64,000 bases of DNA from a gamma proteobacterium symbiont of Taylorina sp. (GCA_025655455.1 JAHXIV010000010.1:62001-126000); one strand, 5' to 3'; positions 43,182 through 53,243 are shown, numbered from the stretch's first letter. Notes: a model not told the origin generated them from the sequence alone. Numbers and translations: made by a program.

Positions 43182-45980
43182 TTAGTAGACTTCTCTGGTA
43201 TAAATTAAACGTTTTGAACGGTTAAAAATACCAAAGCTGGCTCGTGCTGCTGGTGAAGTGTCGGATGTCGTGCCGTTATCATTATCCCAGTTAAATTTAA
43301 GCCATTCATCCGCAGTAAAAATATAGTCAACATAACCTGTCTTCCGGGGAGTGGATGTCTGATCAAGAGTAAAACTGCTCAGACCGCTGCTCAAAGTTCC
43401 ACTACCCACCCCACTAATATCACCATTTGAAAAATTAGACGAATAAGCAGCAAGTGACCAGTCGATATCTGTTGCAGCATCATACAGGGTACAGTTATCA
43501 TTGAGATTAAGCGTAAAGCTCACACCATTATAGTATTCAGAGGAGATTCTGATATTACTTAATGGCTGATATTCAGAACCATAGGCATTATCAACAATCA
43601 GACGGCCATAACGCAACTCATTGGCAACCGCTGTTGTGTCTTCTGAAATAGTAATATTATATTCATCACAGACAGTATTATTATCCGGGTCATAACAAAC
43701 ACCATCATCATCAGTGAGTGCAGCAGCGCTATAAGTAATATCAATATCAGCATTAAAGGGGATTTCAACACCATTTTTATTATAGCTGAACTCATCACCT
43801 GTTATTCCAGACTGCTGAGCAATATCAGCAATACCATCAAAATCCGTTTCACCTGATAGAGTAATACTTCCAGCACTGGTGACACTAAGAGTGGCAGAAG
43901 GTGTTGTATCATGTCCATCCAGAAAACTTCGTTCTAATATTGAATTTAGCTTCCAGAAACCCTCTGCACCACTATTGCCGCTATCATAATTAATGGTAGT
44001 ATTGCCCTGTTTATTTTTAGCGGTCACAGTTAAAACAGGTGCGGTGTTGTAATAAAATGGCTGTTCTAAATAAGTAAAAAGCGTACAGCTGTCAGCAAAG
44101 TCCGGTAAGTTATGAATGACATCAAAGTGATGAGGAGTAAAACGCCCCACATTATTTTTACTCGTACTAATATTTTTTCCACTACTGAGATAACTGGTCA
44201 AATCAGTATTAAGATCAATAATGCCTACTTCACTCCAGCTTAAAGTCACATCACCTGTCACTCCTGAGCTAAAATCACCACCACTGCCTGTATTTAAAGA
44301 GGTATCACCTGACAAGACACCATCACTTGCAGCAGCATCTGTTGGATATCGTTTTGTATGACTGAGAGAGACCGTTTGTGTCATGCTTTCATGACCAAAA
44401 TTGGGGGTCACTGCATTGGCACTTAAATCAATATTATCATCCGCAACACCATCAATATTTGTATCCTGACCACTACCCCAGACTTTAGCCGTTAATATCG
44501 TGATAAAATCATCCCCTGCTTTAGCAAAAACATTAGCATCTTCGGCATCTACCGCTATGCTTAAATTAGCCAGATCAAACCCAAAGGGGCGCACAACAAA
44601 AGCTCCAGAAGCCACTTCTAAAGTGGCAGCTGGTAAGACGAGAGTCTTTTTAACATGAAGTTTTATCTGACCAGCATCTTTATAATTAAAAGAAAATGGT
44701 GCTCTGCCATTGCTATCAAAAGTCATATTAACCGAGGTGTAAGTTAAAGCACTGCCATCATTGTTGCGCTGAATTAATTTATTTTCTGCCGCCGAGATAG
44801 TCAGTAAATTACTTGTACTGCAATTAGATGGATTTTTACATTCATAGGCAAAATTAACCGCTGTAGTACCCGCCAGTACCGCTTCACAAGCCTGGGTAGT
44901 AGTATTGGTTTGTACTGCCCGTAATTCCAGAGTTTGATTATCAGGTGCTGTATAAGAAGGTTTGCCGGCAATTTGTGCATTAATAGCAACCGGCATCCCG
45001 GTTGAGACATCAAAAAAACGAAAAGCTGTATCAGAAAATTGTGCATATTCATCTTCACCGGCATCTTCCAACGCCGTCCCGTCAGATACTCCGATATTAA
45101 TATGAGGTGCTACCGTAGGGGTAGTCTGTCTCAGCCAGAGCTGTACAGAACTTTCTACACCATCAAAGGTATAATGATTGGGGGGTGCAAAGCTGCCACC
45201 TCCCGATTTTTTACTCCAGTCACCATCTGCAGCAGGAGTGGATGATGTACTCAGATCAATCCTTGTGTCTGCAGCAGGAACAACCAGAGCATGACTATCA
45301 TCATGAGCACTAATAATAACAGTATTAGCCTCACAGGTGATACCGGGATTACTGATATAGGAAATACTATAATGATCTATAGTAGAACCACCACCGCTAT
45401 TTGATGTTCCTGGTGTGCTTTCAGTACCATTATCTACAAGTTCTCCTGTACCATCCGGAATACGAGCAATATCTTTTGCTGCGGCACTATGATCAGGATA
45501 CTCAGTACTACAATTATTGTCAGTAACTGACCAGTCAGGCTGTGGTGGTTTGCCATAGATGATATAGTCAATCACCACACTGGCATTATCTGTAGCTGTA
45601 TTATCTGTCAGTAAAACTTCTGCCTTTGAGGGGATTACTCCGGTATTACAGACAATAAAGGTACCTGCAGGCCATGTTGTAGTTGGATCATTATCTGCTA
45701 CACTCCCATCATTCACATTACAAACCCCACTACCTAGTGTAAAATCATTTGAATCATCAATATAAACCAACCAGCCATTGATATCAGTTTCATTATTCAC
45801 ATAAAACTCAATAAACTTGTCTTGAGATTGAATTTCATTAATCACTATATCACCAGCAGAAACTGAGCAATTAAGATCGATAGAAGCAGCATATATCGGT
45901 AATGATAGGATAGGCAATATAAAAAAAAGCAAGAATTTGATGCTGCAATAGATATAAGCTCTATGGCATTGTAAAATCAT
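43182..45980 (-). CDS. mshQ: MSHA biogenesis protein MshQ-like, inverted
   Basis: A 932-aa secreted protein. After a signal peptide comes a lamin-tail-like segment (GDIVINEIQSQDKFIEFYVN ... INGWLVYIDD) and then the large beta-rich DUF6701-type body of MshQ, ending KLIYTREVY. In Vibrio mshQ is the last gene on the pilin strand; here it is on the opposite strand and converges with mshP. The signal peptide start is ATG 45980. The role of MshQ is not well established; a tip-associated or adhesive function fits its size and position. Confidence 0.85.
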   Translation of the reverse strand: MILQCHRAYIYCSIKFLLFFILPILSLPIYAASIDLNCSVSAGDIVINEIQSQDKFIEFYVNNETDINGWLVYIDDSNDFTLGSGVCNVNDGSVADNDPTTTWPAGTFIVCNTGVIPSKAEVLLTDNTATDNASVVIDYIIYGKPPQPDWSVTDNNCSTEYPDHSAAAKDIARIPDGTGELVDNGTESTPGTSNSGGGSTIDHYSISYISNPGITCEANTVIISAHDDSHALVVPAADTRIDLSTSSTPAADGDWSKKSGGGSFAPPNHYTFDGVESSVQLWLRQTTPTVAPHINIGVSDGTALEDAGEDEYAQFSDTAFRFFDVSTGMPVAINAQIAGKPSYTAPDNQTLELRAVQTNTTTQACEAVLAGTTAVNFAYECKNPSNCSTSNLLTISAAENKLIQRNNDGSALTYTSVNMTFDSNGRAPFSFNYKDAGQIKLHVKKTLVLPAATLEVASGAFVVRPFGFDLANLSIAVDAEDANVFAKAGDDFITILTAKVWGSGQDTNIDGVADDNIDLSANAVTPNFGHESMTQTVSLSHTKRYPTDAAASDGVLSGDTSLNTGSGGDFSSGVTGDVTLSWSEVGIIDLNTDLTSYLSSGKNISTSKNNVGRFTPHHFDVIHNLPDFADSCTLFTYLEQPFYYNTAPVLTVTAKNKQGNTTINYDSGNSGAEGFWKLNSILERSFLDGHDTTPSATLSVTSAGSITLSGETDFDGIADIAQQSGITGDEFSYNKNGVEIPFNADIDITYSAAALTDDDGVCYDPDNNTVCDEYNITISEDTTAVANELRYGRLIVDNAYGSEYQPLSNIRISSEYYNGVSFTLNLNDNCTLYDAATDIDWSLAAYSSNFSNGDISGVGSGTLSSGLSSFTLDQTSTPRKTGYVDYIFTADEWLKFNWDNDNGTTSDTSPAARASFGIFNRSKRLIYTREVY

Positions 45981-46040
45981 TATGACATCCTTTTTTTACC
46001 CTAATCCTTTCCAAAAGAGAGGAATTTACAGAGAGACAAG

Positions 46041-46409
46041 TTACAATTCATAAGGAACACGCACCATCGGATCATCAGCTGAAAAATCTTTGGTATTTCG
46101 AGAAATTAATAAACATTCCTGTTGTTGAGCAGTAGCGTAGATAATGGCATCCGGCAATTTGATTTTATATGATTTTCTAATCACGACACTCTGATCACTA
46201 ATGGCCTCATCAAGAGAAATGATATTAAACATAGTCTTCAGCCAATCTCGTGTTTTTGCTTCTGTTTTTTCATTGGTTCCAGCCATCACTTCCATCCAGG
46301 TGATAACACTGATAGATATACTTTCATACAATAAAAGTTCCTGTTCTGCCAGGTCTATCCCATTTAAATAATCAATGAGAATATTAGTATCAAAAAGTGC
46401 TTTTACCAT
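46041..46409 (-). CDS. VapC-like PIN-domain toxin
   Basis: A 122-aa PIN-domain ribonuclease: ALFDTNILIDYLNG carries the first acidic residue, ISVITWMEVMAG the second, and KLPDAIIYATAQQQECLLIS the third and fourth. VapC toxins cut tRNA or rRNA. It overlaps the antitoxin gene by 7 nt. The pair lies between mshQ and mshI, inside the pilus locus. Confidence 0.92.
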   Translation of the reverse strand: MVKALFDTNILIDYLNGIDLAEQELLLYESISISVITWMEVMAGTNEKTEAKTRDWLKTMFNIISLDEAISDQSVVIRKSYKIKLPDAIIYATAQQQECLLISRNTKDFSADDPMVRVPYEL

Positions 46410-46624
46410 TCATGTCTCAACTCTTGCTGATATTGCAAGCCATCTTTTGTTTGCTGATTTTCTTTCTTCCACAGGCCAAAAGCATTACTTTCTTTTTTAT
46501 TTTGTTGTCCTATATAGGCAGTGATAGCCCTACGTATTAATTCAGCTCTTGACAGCTTCTGTTCCCGACATAAGAGACTTAATTCACTAATTTGCTGCTC
46601 AGGGATGTCAACCAGTGTTCTCAT
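46403..46624 (-). CDS. Ribbon-helix-helix antitoxin of the PIN toxin
   Basis: A 73-aa protein with an N-terminal RHH motif (RTLVDIPEQQISELSLLCRE and KLSRAELIRRAITAYI) and a flexible C-terminus rich in Lys/Gln that would bind the toxin. The pair is expected to repress its own promoter just upstream of 46624, where ATATATCATATATTATA is a partial palindrome (about 46650-46665). Confidence 0.87.
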   Translation of the reverse strand: MRTLVDIPEQQISELSLLCREQKLSRAELIRRAITAYIGQQNKKESNAFGLWKKENQQTKDGLQYQQELRHEW

Positions 46625-46860
46625 AGAAAAGTCCTAATGATATAAGTTATATATATCATATATTATAGCACTGAATTATAGTTAATTAAAATTACTGTTC
46701 AAAGCAACAGTATCTATCATTTACTAATATTATAATCAGTTGCTATAAACAATGATTTAGAGTTACAATGCTTATTAAATTATTTCTCTAAAAGACTGAT
46801 TATATTGCATTTAAGGGGTAGCTGCTGACAAAGAGCTATTAACAGGAATAACAAATACGA

Positions 46861-47931
46861 ATGTTTTTTAACTGGTTTAGTAAAAAAAAGAATAATAAGG
46901 GTTTGATCGGTGTCGATATACAGGCGGAACATCTTGCCATTGCTCATATTCTTTATCCACAGAAAGAGGGAGAAAAACCAACCTTAAAACAATGTGTTTA
47001 TAAAGAAATATCGACTGTTGATGAAAAAGAGTTTATCCCCACTCTGTCTAAAATGGCAAAAACCTTCCCTGTTAAGCAGTTTTCCTGTAATTCAATTCTG
47101 GATAAGGGACAATATGAATTACTTCTGATCACGCCGCCCAAAGTTGAATCCAATGAATTACGACAAGCCGTAAAATGGCGTATAAAAGATCAGTTGGCCT
47201 ATCATGTTGATGACGCTGTTATTGATATTTTTGAAATACCTGTACAGCAATCAGCCAGCTCAAAATTCATGTATGCCGTTGCTGCGCAAAAAAGAGACAT
47301 TGATGTGCGGGCAGAATACTTGAAAAAATCCGCACTGGACATTGCTTCCATTGATATTTATGAGTTATCACAACGCAATATAGCCCGCTTATTTGCTGAA
47401 GACAAAGACGGTATTGTGCTGCTCAAGTTTAATGATAATGGAGGTCTCCTGACCATTACCAGAAATGGCGTCTTATATCTGGCACGAAATATTGACTTTG
47501 GTATCCAGCGGCTAAAACAGGCACTAAATGAATCATCTATGCAGGAGACTTCAGCTGATGAAGAAATTGAACTTTTTTTAGATGATGAAATTTTAGATGA
47601 AAATACGGAAATATCTGTTGCTCCAGCACCTGTTTTAAATGAACAGGCTAAATTAATTCTCGATGAAGTCATCCTGGAAATACAGCGTTCACTGGATTAT
47701 TATGTCAGCCATTTTAATCAACGACAGGTCAGAAAAATTGTATTGGGGCCATTGGCACAAAAAATTCCCGGCGCCAGTAATTATGTCAAAGACATGCTGG
47801 GGATTGAGACAGAGGTGCTTGATTTTAATCAGCATCTGAATATTTCAAAACCCTTAAGCCGTGAACTGCAGGCACATTGTTTTGAAGCAATAGGACTGGC
47901 TTTACGACTAAATACAATAGAAGAGCAATAG
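46861..47931 (+). CDS. mshI: MSHA biogenesis protein MshI (PilM-like)
   Basis: A 356-aa cytoplasmic actin-fold protein that links to the inner-membrane ring: LIGVDIQAEHLAIAHIL, VESNELRQAVKWRIKDQLAY, SIDIYELSQRNIARLF and EIQRSLDYYVSHFNQRQVRKIVLGP. It is the first gene of the second MSHA operon (I-I2-J-K-L-M-N). An acidic insert (ADEEIELFLDDEILDEN) lies around residue 236. Confidence 0.9.
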   Translation: MFFNWFSKKKNNKGLIGVDIQAEHLAIAHILYPQKEGEKPTLKQCVYKEISTVDEKEFIPTLSKMAKTFPVKQFSCNSILDKGQYELLLITPPKVESNELRQAVKWRIKDQLAYHVDDAVIDIFEIPVQQSASSKFMYAVAAQKRDIDVRAEYLKKSALDIASIDIYELSQRNIARLFAEDKDGIVLLKFNDNGGLLTITRNGVLYLARNIDFGIQRLKQALNESSMQETSADEEIELFLDDEILDENTEISVAPAPVLNEQAKLILDEVILEIQRSLDYYVSHFNQRQVRKIVLGPLAQKIPGASNYVKDMLGIETEVLDFNQHLNISKPLSRELQAHCFEAIGLALRLNTIEEQ

Positions 47932-47937
47932 TTTATT

Positions 47938-48549
47938 ATGCTGCAGCAAGTTAATTTATATCAACCGGAAGATAATATAAAGCGTGAGCCATTTTCTGCT
48001 TTATTGATGTTGATAATCAGCATAGTAACTCTGCTTCTCATGCTGGGCTTATATGCTCTATTATTCTGGAAAACACAAGCATTGGGCACAGAAATAACTT
48101 CTCTTAAAAGCCAGTATGAACATAATCTAACTGCGGTTGCAAAACTGGAAACACTGGCCGGAAAACTGGCCGATACAAAAAAAGAAAGAGCTCAGCTCAA
48201 TGCTTTGAATAATCGCTACAAAGATAAGCAGGCAGCCTTAAGTGAATTATCCTCACTCATTAAGGGCAATAGTAAAGGCCTGTCAGATTATTTCTCAGCA
48301 CTGGCGAAAAAAAATATTGAAGCTATATGGTTTACCGAAATCAATATTTTTAATGGCGGTCAGCAGCTGCGTTTAAAAGGAAAAGCAAAGGCAGCACATT
48401 ATATCCCGCAATTTATTGCATTGCTGAAAGAAGAAGCGGTTTTTTCTGGTGTTAATTTTAAATTATTTAATGCACAATTGAATAAAAAAGATGGCCTGGT
48501 AGATTTTAGCCTGCAAACAGGGTTGGAAAGTACCACAGAAAACTTATGA
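47938..48549 (+). CDS. MSHA biogenesis protein MshI2 (PilN-like)
   Basis: A 203-aa bitopic membrane protein. The cytosolic N-terminus LQQVNLYQPEDNIKREPFSA is the PilN-type contact motif for the PilM-like partner, followed by a helix (about 22-46), a coiled coil and a small ferredoxin-like domain. It starts 6 nt after mshI and overlaps mshJ by 4 nt. Confidence 0.88.
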   Translation: MLQQVNLYQPEDNIKREPFSALLMLIISIVTLLLMLGLYALLFWKTQALGTEITSLKSQYEHNLTAVAKLETLAGKLADTKKERAQLNALNNRYKDKQAALSELSSLIKGNSKGLSDYFSALAKKNIEAIWFTEINIFNGGQQLRLKGKAKAAHYIPQFIALLKEEAVFSGVNFKLFNAQLNKKDGLVDFSLQTGLESTTENL

Positions 48550-49259
48550 AAAACCTATTAGCCTTATCTGAAAATTTTGTTGATAAACTGACCCGTAGAG
48601 AGAGAATACTGGTATTGTTGGGTATCCTGTCAGTTTTATACATGATTTGGGATACTTTTTTAATGACTCCAATACAGATGACTCAAAAAAAATTAAATGG
48701 AGAGCGTTTAACTATACAAAAGCAGCTATCTGAGCTGGAAGTCAGAAATATTCTTGCCACGGGCTTACTGAAAAATAATAATAATGAAAAATTTATTAAG
48801 GCAATTGCTCAGGTAAAAGGTAAAATCAATGAGCTGGATAACACCATTAAAGCACAGCTTAAAGATCAGGTACCTGATGAATTAATGGTGAGCATGCTGG
48901 GTGATCTATTACAAAAACATCAGGGGCTGGAACTCCTGTTTATTCATAACTCCCCCGCTGAGCCTTTGAAAAAAGAGGATGATACAGAAGATAACTCTCA
49001 AAAAAAGAATCAGCAAAAGAATAAACCTGTAAAAAGCATAGACAAAAAAATTAATGCACTGGGTGTCTTTATGCATCCTCTGGATATTGAACTACAGGGA
49101 AGTTATCTGGATATTCTGAACTATTTAATCGAGCTGGAAAACATGGGATGGAAAATATTCTGGGATCAGGTACAGCTGAATGTTTTAGAATATCCCAGAG
49201 TCAGAGTACATATTAAAGTACATACTTTTAGTTTAAAAGATGGTTGGTTAAGTGTATAA
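48546..49259 (+). CDS. mshJ: MSHA biogenesis protein MshJ (PilO-like)
   Basis: A 237-aa bitopic protein: cytosolic KLTRRERILVLLGILSVLYMIWDTFLM includes the membrane helix, then coiled coil and a PilO-type domain ending in VHIKVHTFSLKDGWL. It forms the inner-membrane alignment complex with MshI2. A Lys/Gln-rich insert lies near residue 155. It overlaps its neighbours on both sides. Confidence 0.88.
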   Translation: MKNLLALSENFVDKLTRRERILVLLGILSVLYMIWDTFLMTPIQMTQKKLNGERLTIQKQLSELEVRNILATGLLKNNNNEKFIKAIAQVKGKINELDNTIKAQLKDQVPDELMVSMLGDLLQKHQGLELLFIHNSPAEPLKKEDDTEDNSQKKNQQKNKPVKSIDKKINALGVFMHPLDIELQGSYLDILNYLIELENMGWKIFWDQVQLNVLEYPRVRVHIKVHTFSLKDGWLSV

Positions 49260-49596
49260 GTTATTTTTATTAATTTTTTTGCTGACAATAGCAATGCCGC
49301 TTGTTTCCGCTAATAGTCTGACCGACCCAACCCGTCCGGCTAATAGTCAAACACCCGGCATCGAGAGTTCAATCGACTATAAAACAACTTATAAGTTGTC
49401 TCAAATCCATATCAGAAACAGGCATAAAGCAGCCATTGTGAACGGACAAAAAGTCGTTGCAGGCGACTGGCTGGATGACACCACAGAAAGTGCCGAAGTA
49501 CTGGATATCACAGCAAACAGTGTACGTCTGCTGATTGATAATAGTCATATTAAAGTGCTTACTATTGCACCTTTAATCAAAGAATATAACCGCTAA
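49252..49596 (+). CDS. mshK: MSHA biogenesis protein MshK-like
   Basis: A 114-aa exported protein: signal peptide then DPTRPANSQTPG and IHIRNRHKAAIVNGQKVVAGDWL, with VRLLIDNSHIKVLTI at the end. This is the MshK/GspC-like pattern of a small periplasmic linker that touches the secretin. It overlaps mshJ by 8 nt and precedes mshL by 19 nt. Confidence 0.82.
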   Translation: MYKLFLLIFLLTIAMPLVSANSLTDPTRPANSQTPGIESSIDYKTTYKLSQIHIRNRHKAAIVNGQKVVAGDWLDDTTESAEVLDITANSVRLLIDNSHIKVLTIAPLIKEYNR

Positions 49597-49615
49597 TGAT
49601 CAAAGATATTATGAT

Positions 49616-51340
49616 ATGTTAAAGAAAATCAAGTTACCTGGAAGTCCCTTATTGTTAATCCTTGTCTTATCAAGCGGTCTTTTCGGATGTTCTGTAAACA
49701 AGGAATTGCCGCCGGCCAGAGATCAGGGAGAAATTGATAAAATGTTTGCTGCTTCTATTGCAGAAAATCAGGCCATTTCCCAACGAGCATCACAAGCAGT
49801 CAATGCGGCTGAAAATGAAAAGTTATTGGATGCCATATTGCCGGCAATGCCTCAATCTCAACAGCTTCAACAAGAAGCGCATTTTAATATGGCCGTCAAT
49901 GAATTGCCGGCCAAACAATTCTTCATGGGTTTGGTTGAAGATACCGATACCAATATTATTCTTCATCCACAGGTGAGCGGAAATATTACTCTGAATTTAA
50001 AAAATGTCACTGTCTCTGATGTTCTGATGATTGTTAAAGAAGTCTATGGTTTTAATTATAAACAAAAGGCTAATAATTATTTTATCTATCCCAATACTAT
50101 GCAGACTCGTCTATTTCATATTAATTATATTAATCTATCCCGCAGTGGTTCCTCTAATATTGATGTCAGCTCAGGGCAGATCACAAAATCTGAAGATAAT
50201 CCATCTGATTCTTCTAATACCCCTACGGCCAACACCAAATTCGGCACACAATTAAAAACTGAATTTAAAGTGGATTTATGGAAAGAATTGAGCATATCGC
50301 TACGCACTATTATTGGTAATAAAGAAGGCCGTGATATTGTCATCAATCCTCAAACAGGAATTATTCTGGTGAAAGCCATGCCGGATGAACTCTCACGAGT
50401 TGAAGAGTTTTTAGAAGCAACACAAATGATCACTGCCCGTCAGGTCTTGTTAGAAGCCAAGATTGTTGAAGTTGAATTATCCGATGCGTTTCAGGCTGGT
50501 ATCAGTTGGGCGGCCTTAGGTCAGCCAGGTGATGGAAAATATGCTGTGGGTGGTTTTAAACCGGTTGGTCAACCGGATGGCAGTGGAATTGCTGATACAC
50601 TCAGCAGTCTATCCAGCCCCTTTGGCGGTATCTTTGCATTGACCCTGGACTTGAATGATTTTAAGGCAATGATTGAACTATTAGGTACTCAGGGTAATGT
50701 GCAAATTTTATCCAGCCCCAGAATTGCAACCATGAATAATCAAAAAGCCGTTATTAAGGTCGGCACCGATCGTTTCTTTGTTACTGATTTGAATTCCAGT
50801 AATACTTCAGGTAATGATGGCAGTGCCAGTGAGATCCCGGATGTTGAACTTACACCATTTTTCTCCGGTGTCGCTCTGGATGTGACGCCTCAGATTGATC
50901 AGAAAGGAGAGATTATTTTACATATACATCCTTCCATCAGTGATGTCACAGAGGAAGATCGGGATATTCGTTTTTCTGATGACCTGGCTATATCACTCCC
51001 CATGGCCAAGAGTACTATACGGGAATCAGATAGTATTATACGAGCAAAAAATGGCCAAATGGTCATTATTGGCGGCTTAATGAGTACCAAGGCAACAGAT
51101 GATAATGCCAGTGTGCCCTTTTTTGGTGATATCCCTATCATTGGCAATGCATTTAAACATCAGCGTGAATTAACGGTTAAATCAGAATTAGTGATAATGC
51201 TCAAGGCAACCTATCTTGAAGATGATAATAGTATCAATGCCACTTTGCAGGAAACACAACAGCGTTTTAGAAAGCTGGAAAATTTTGATGTCAGCGGCCG
51301 TCCATCTACCAAGTTACCTTCATTCTGGAATCAGAAGTAA
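49616..51340 (+). CDS. mshL: MSHA outer-membrane secretin MshL
   Basis: A 574-aa lipoprotein secretin that forms the outer-membrane pore for the pilus. Lipobox FGCS, then STN/N-domains (FMGLVEDTDTNIILHPQVSG), and the secretin core with ARQVLLEAKIVEVELSDAFQ, VQILSSPRIATMNNQKAVIKVG, and the conserved GGLMSTKATDDNASVPFFGD segment followed by PIIGNAFKHQ. It ends in a short periplasmic tail. It is preceded by mshK and followed by mshM after 17 nt. Confidence 0.95.
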   Translation: MLKKIKLPGSPLLLILVLSSGLFGCSVNKELPPARDQGEIDKMFAASIAENQAISQRASQAVNAAENEKLLDAILPAMPQSQQLQQEAHFNMAVNELPAKQFFMGLVEDTDTNIILHPQVSGNITLNLKNVTVSDVLMIVKEVYGFNYKQKANNYFIYPNTMQTRLFHINYINLSRSGSSNIDVSSGQITKSEDNPSDSSNTPTANTKFGTQLKTEFKVDLWKELSISLRTIIGNKEGRDIVINPQTGIILVKAMPDELSRVEEFLEATQMITARQVLLEAKIVEVELSDAFQAGISWAALGQPGDGKYAVGGFKPVGQPDGSGIADTLSSLSSPFGGIFALTLDLNDFKAMIELLGTQGNVQILSSPRIATMNNQKAVIKVGTDRFFVTDLNSSNTSGNDGSASEIPDVELTPFFSGVALDVTPQIDQKGEIILHIHPSISDVTEEDRDIRFSDDLAISLPMAKSTIRESDSIIRAKNGQMVIIGGLMSTKATDDNASVPFFGDIPIIGNAFKHQRELTVKSELVIMLKATYLEDDNSINATLQETQQRFRKLENFDVSGRPSTKLPSFWNQK

Positions 51341-51357
51341 TTCCGGATGTCCAGATA

Positions 51358-52266
51358 ATGTATCTTGATTTTTTCAAGCTTGAAAAAGAACCATTTTCAC
51401 TAACCCCTGATACTGATTTTTTTTTAAACTCAGATTATTTTAAGGATGCTTTAGAAACATTAATTATTGCCATTAATAACGGCGAAGGCTTTATTAAAGT
51501 TACCGGTGAAGTCGGTACAGGCAAAACCTTACTATGCCGAAAACTACTCAATTATTTTTCTGATAAACTGATCACTGCTTATATTCCTAACCCCAATGTT
51601 TCACCAAAAACACTGGTTTTTGCATTGGCCAGAGAGTTAAATATAAAACTCTCGCAAAGAACCACCGAATATGTCCTGCATCAGTTAATCAGTAAGAAAC
51701 TCATGCAGCATTATCATCTCAAGCAGAAAGTCATTCTATGTATTGATGAAGCACAGGCAATGCCTGATAAAACATTGGAAGCATTAAGGCTGCTTACTAA
51801 TCTTGAAACTGAAAAAAGTAAATTACTCCAGGTCATTTTATTTGGTCAACCCGAATTAGATGAGAAACTGCAATCACGACACTTGCGGCAGCTTCGCCAG
51901 AGAGTCAGTTATTCCTTTAAATTGAAGCATTTAAACTTTAATATTTTAGTGGATTATTTAACACACCGCCTGGTGACTGCTGGTTATAGCGGTGGTGAAT
52001 TATTTCAATTGTCAGCACTCAAATTATTACACCGTTATAGCCGGGGAATCCCCCGTTTAGTCAATGTCATCACTCATAAAGCCCTTATTCTCTGCTATGG
52101 AAAAGGCAAGCATCAGATAACGAAGACGATGATGAAACAAGCCATTGAAGATACTGAAGATGCTTATATTGACACGACAAAAAAATCTTCCAGTCGATTA
52201 CTGATCAATATTATTCTTTTTATTTGCAGCTGTATTTTTGCCTATAGTCTGTGGATATTACTATGA
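51358..52266 (+). CDS. mshM: MSHA biogenesis ATPase MshM (ExeA-like)
   Basis: A 302-aa AAA+ protein: MYLDFFKLEKEPFSLTPDTD is the ExeA/MshM opening, Walker A is VTGEVGTGKTLLCRKLL, Walker B ILCIDEAQAMPD, then LRLLTNLETEKSKLLQVILF and sensor 2 RGIPRLVNVITHKAL. A C-terminal membrane helix (about 281-300) anchors it. Likely helps place the secretin in peptidoglycan. It overlaps mshN by 4 nt (ATGA). Confidence 0.93.
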   Translation: MYLDFFKLEKEPFSLTPDTDFFLNSDYFKDALETLIIAINNGEGFIKVTGEVGTGKTLLCRKLLNYFSDKLITAYIPNPNVSPKTLVFALARELNIKLSQRTTEYVLHQLISKKLMQHYHLKQKVILCIDEAQAMPDKTLEALRLLTNLETEKSKLLQVILFGQPELDEKLQSRHLRQLRQRVSYSFKLKHLNFNILVDYLTHRLVTAGYSGGELFQLSALKLLHRYSRGIPRLVNVITHKALILCYGKGKHQITKTMMKQAIEDTEDAYIDTTKKSSSRLLINIILFICSCIFAYSLWILL

Positions 52267-53192
52267 GTGTCATCAATCAAATGCTGCGGGATTTAGAGCA
52301 GCGCAAAGTTCAATCAGGCATTTCCAGCCATTATATTGATGAGGTCAATATTGTTGCTAAAAAAACAATCAACCTCTGGTTTCCTGTTCTGATTTTACTA
52401 TTGGCTTTAATTCTAATAACAGCTCTGTATTTTTATCCTGTTAAAATCAATGAAAGCATGAAAAAAGAGAGTGCTATCCTTGCAAAAAAAACTCAGGAAA
52501 AAATAATCTCCAGACAGGAAACAATCAAAATATCACCAGAACAGAAGGAAATAAAAGCAGAGCCAATACAAAACAAAGTCGATCCCATCTCAGAAAAACA
52601 AGCAGAAAAGCATATAGAAAAGCAACAAACAGCAGCAGAAGTGAAACAGGAAGCAGCCGTTACTCAATCTGTCAGTCAAAAGAAAGACCCCATAAGTACA
52701 TCTCCAGAACAGAAAAAAACCAAGAAAAAACCAAAAGTTACGCTAAAACCTGAACAAGCTAAAACTCTCATCAACCATCCTGTCAGGCAAACAATAGCAG
52801 CTCCGACAGAATCAAAAGTAACCAGGCGTTACTCCAGAACTATCGTACAGAACACCCCCTTAGAGATTGTCAATCAGGCAAGACAGTTAATGAGCAAGGA
52901 TATTTCAAAAGCGATTGAACTCTTAGAGCAGAACTTAATAATAATAACACCTGATGCCGATTATTATGCCACTCTGGCTAATCTTTATTTACGCCAGAAA
53001 CACTTTGACAATGCCATTTTTAATTATCAGCAAGCGTTAAAACTGGATAAAAACAAAGGGGAACTCTGGATTGGACTGGCCTTGTCATATAAGGGTTCAG
53101 GTGCAGCAGATAAGGCTGAAAAAGCATTTAAACAAGCCGCAAACTCAAGCGATATCAGCCCGCAACTAAGAGATTACGCAAAACAGCAATAA
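52263..53192 (+). CDS. mshN: MSHA biogenesis protein MshN (TPR)
   Basis: A 309-aa bitopic protein starting MSVINQMLRDLEQRKVQSGI, a motif shared by MshN proteins. A membrane helix (about 37-57) is followed by a long Lys/Glu/Gln-rich linker and C-terminal TPR repeats (KAIELLEQNLIIITPDADYY, ATLANLYLRQKHFDNAIFNYQQALK). ATG 52263 is chosen because it overlaps the mshM stop and matches the family start; an in-frame ATG lies at 52251. Confidence 0.9.
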   Translation: MSVINQMLRDLEQRKVQSGISSHYIDEVNIVAKKTINLWFPVLILLLALILITALYFYPVKINESMKKESAILAKKTQEKIISRQETIKISPEQKEIKAEPIQNKVDPISEKQAEKHIEKQQTAAEVKQEAAVTQSVSQKKDPISTSPEQKKTKKKPKVTLKPEQAKTLINHPVRQTIAAPTESKVTRRYSRTIVQNTPLEIVNQARQLMSKDISKAIELLEQNLIIITPDADYYATLANLYLRQKHFDNAIFNYQQALKLDKNKGELWIGLALSYKGSGAADKAEKAFKQAANSSDISPQLRDYAKQQ

Positions 53193-53214
53193 CAGTCTAA
53201 AGTTATTCGCTCAT

Positions 53215-53243
53215 TTGCCGATATAAGTATTTGATACTATAAT
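53215..53243 (+). promoter_or_regulatory. Sigma-70-type promoter candidate
   Basis: TTGCCG (53215-53220) and TATAAT (53238-53243) with exactly 17 bp between them, 35 nt upstream of the hypothetical gene at 53278. The -10 is perfect and the -35 has four of six matches. It suggests that the gene after mshN has its own transcript. Confidence 0.6.

Noticed and set aside
43182-45980. mshQ as a separate adhesin unrelated to MSHA
   Set aside because: The position next to mshP and the DUF6701-type body fit MshQ better, though it is inverted.
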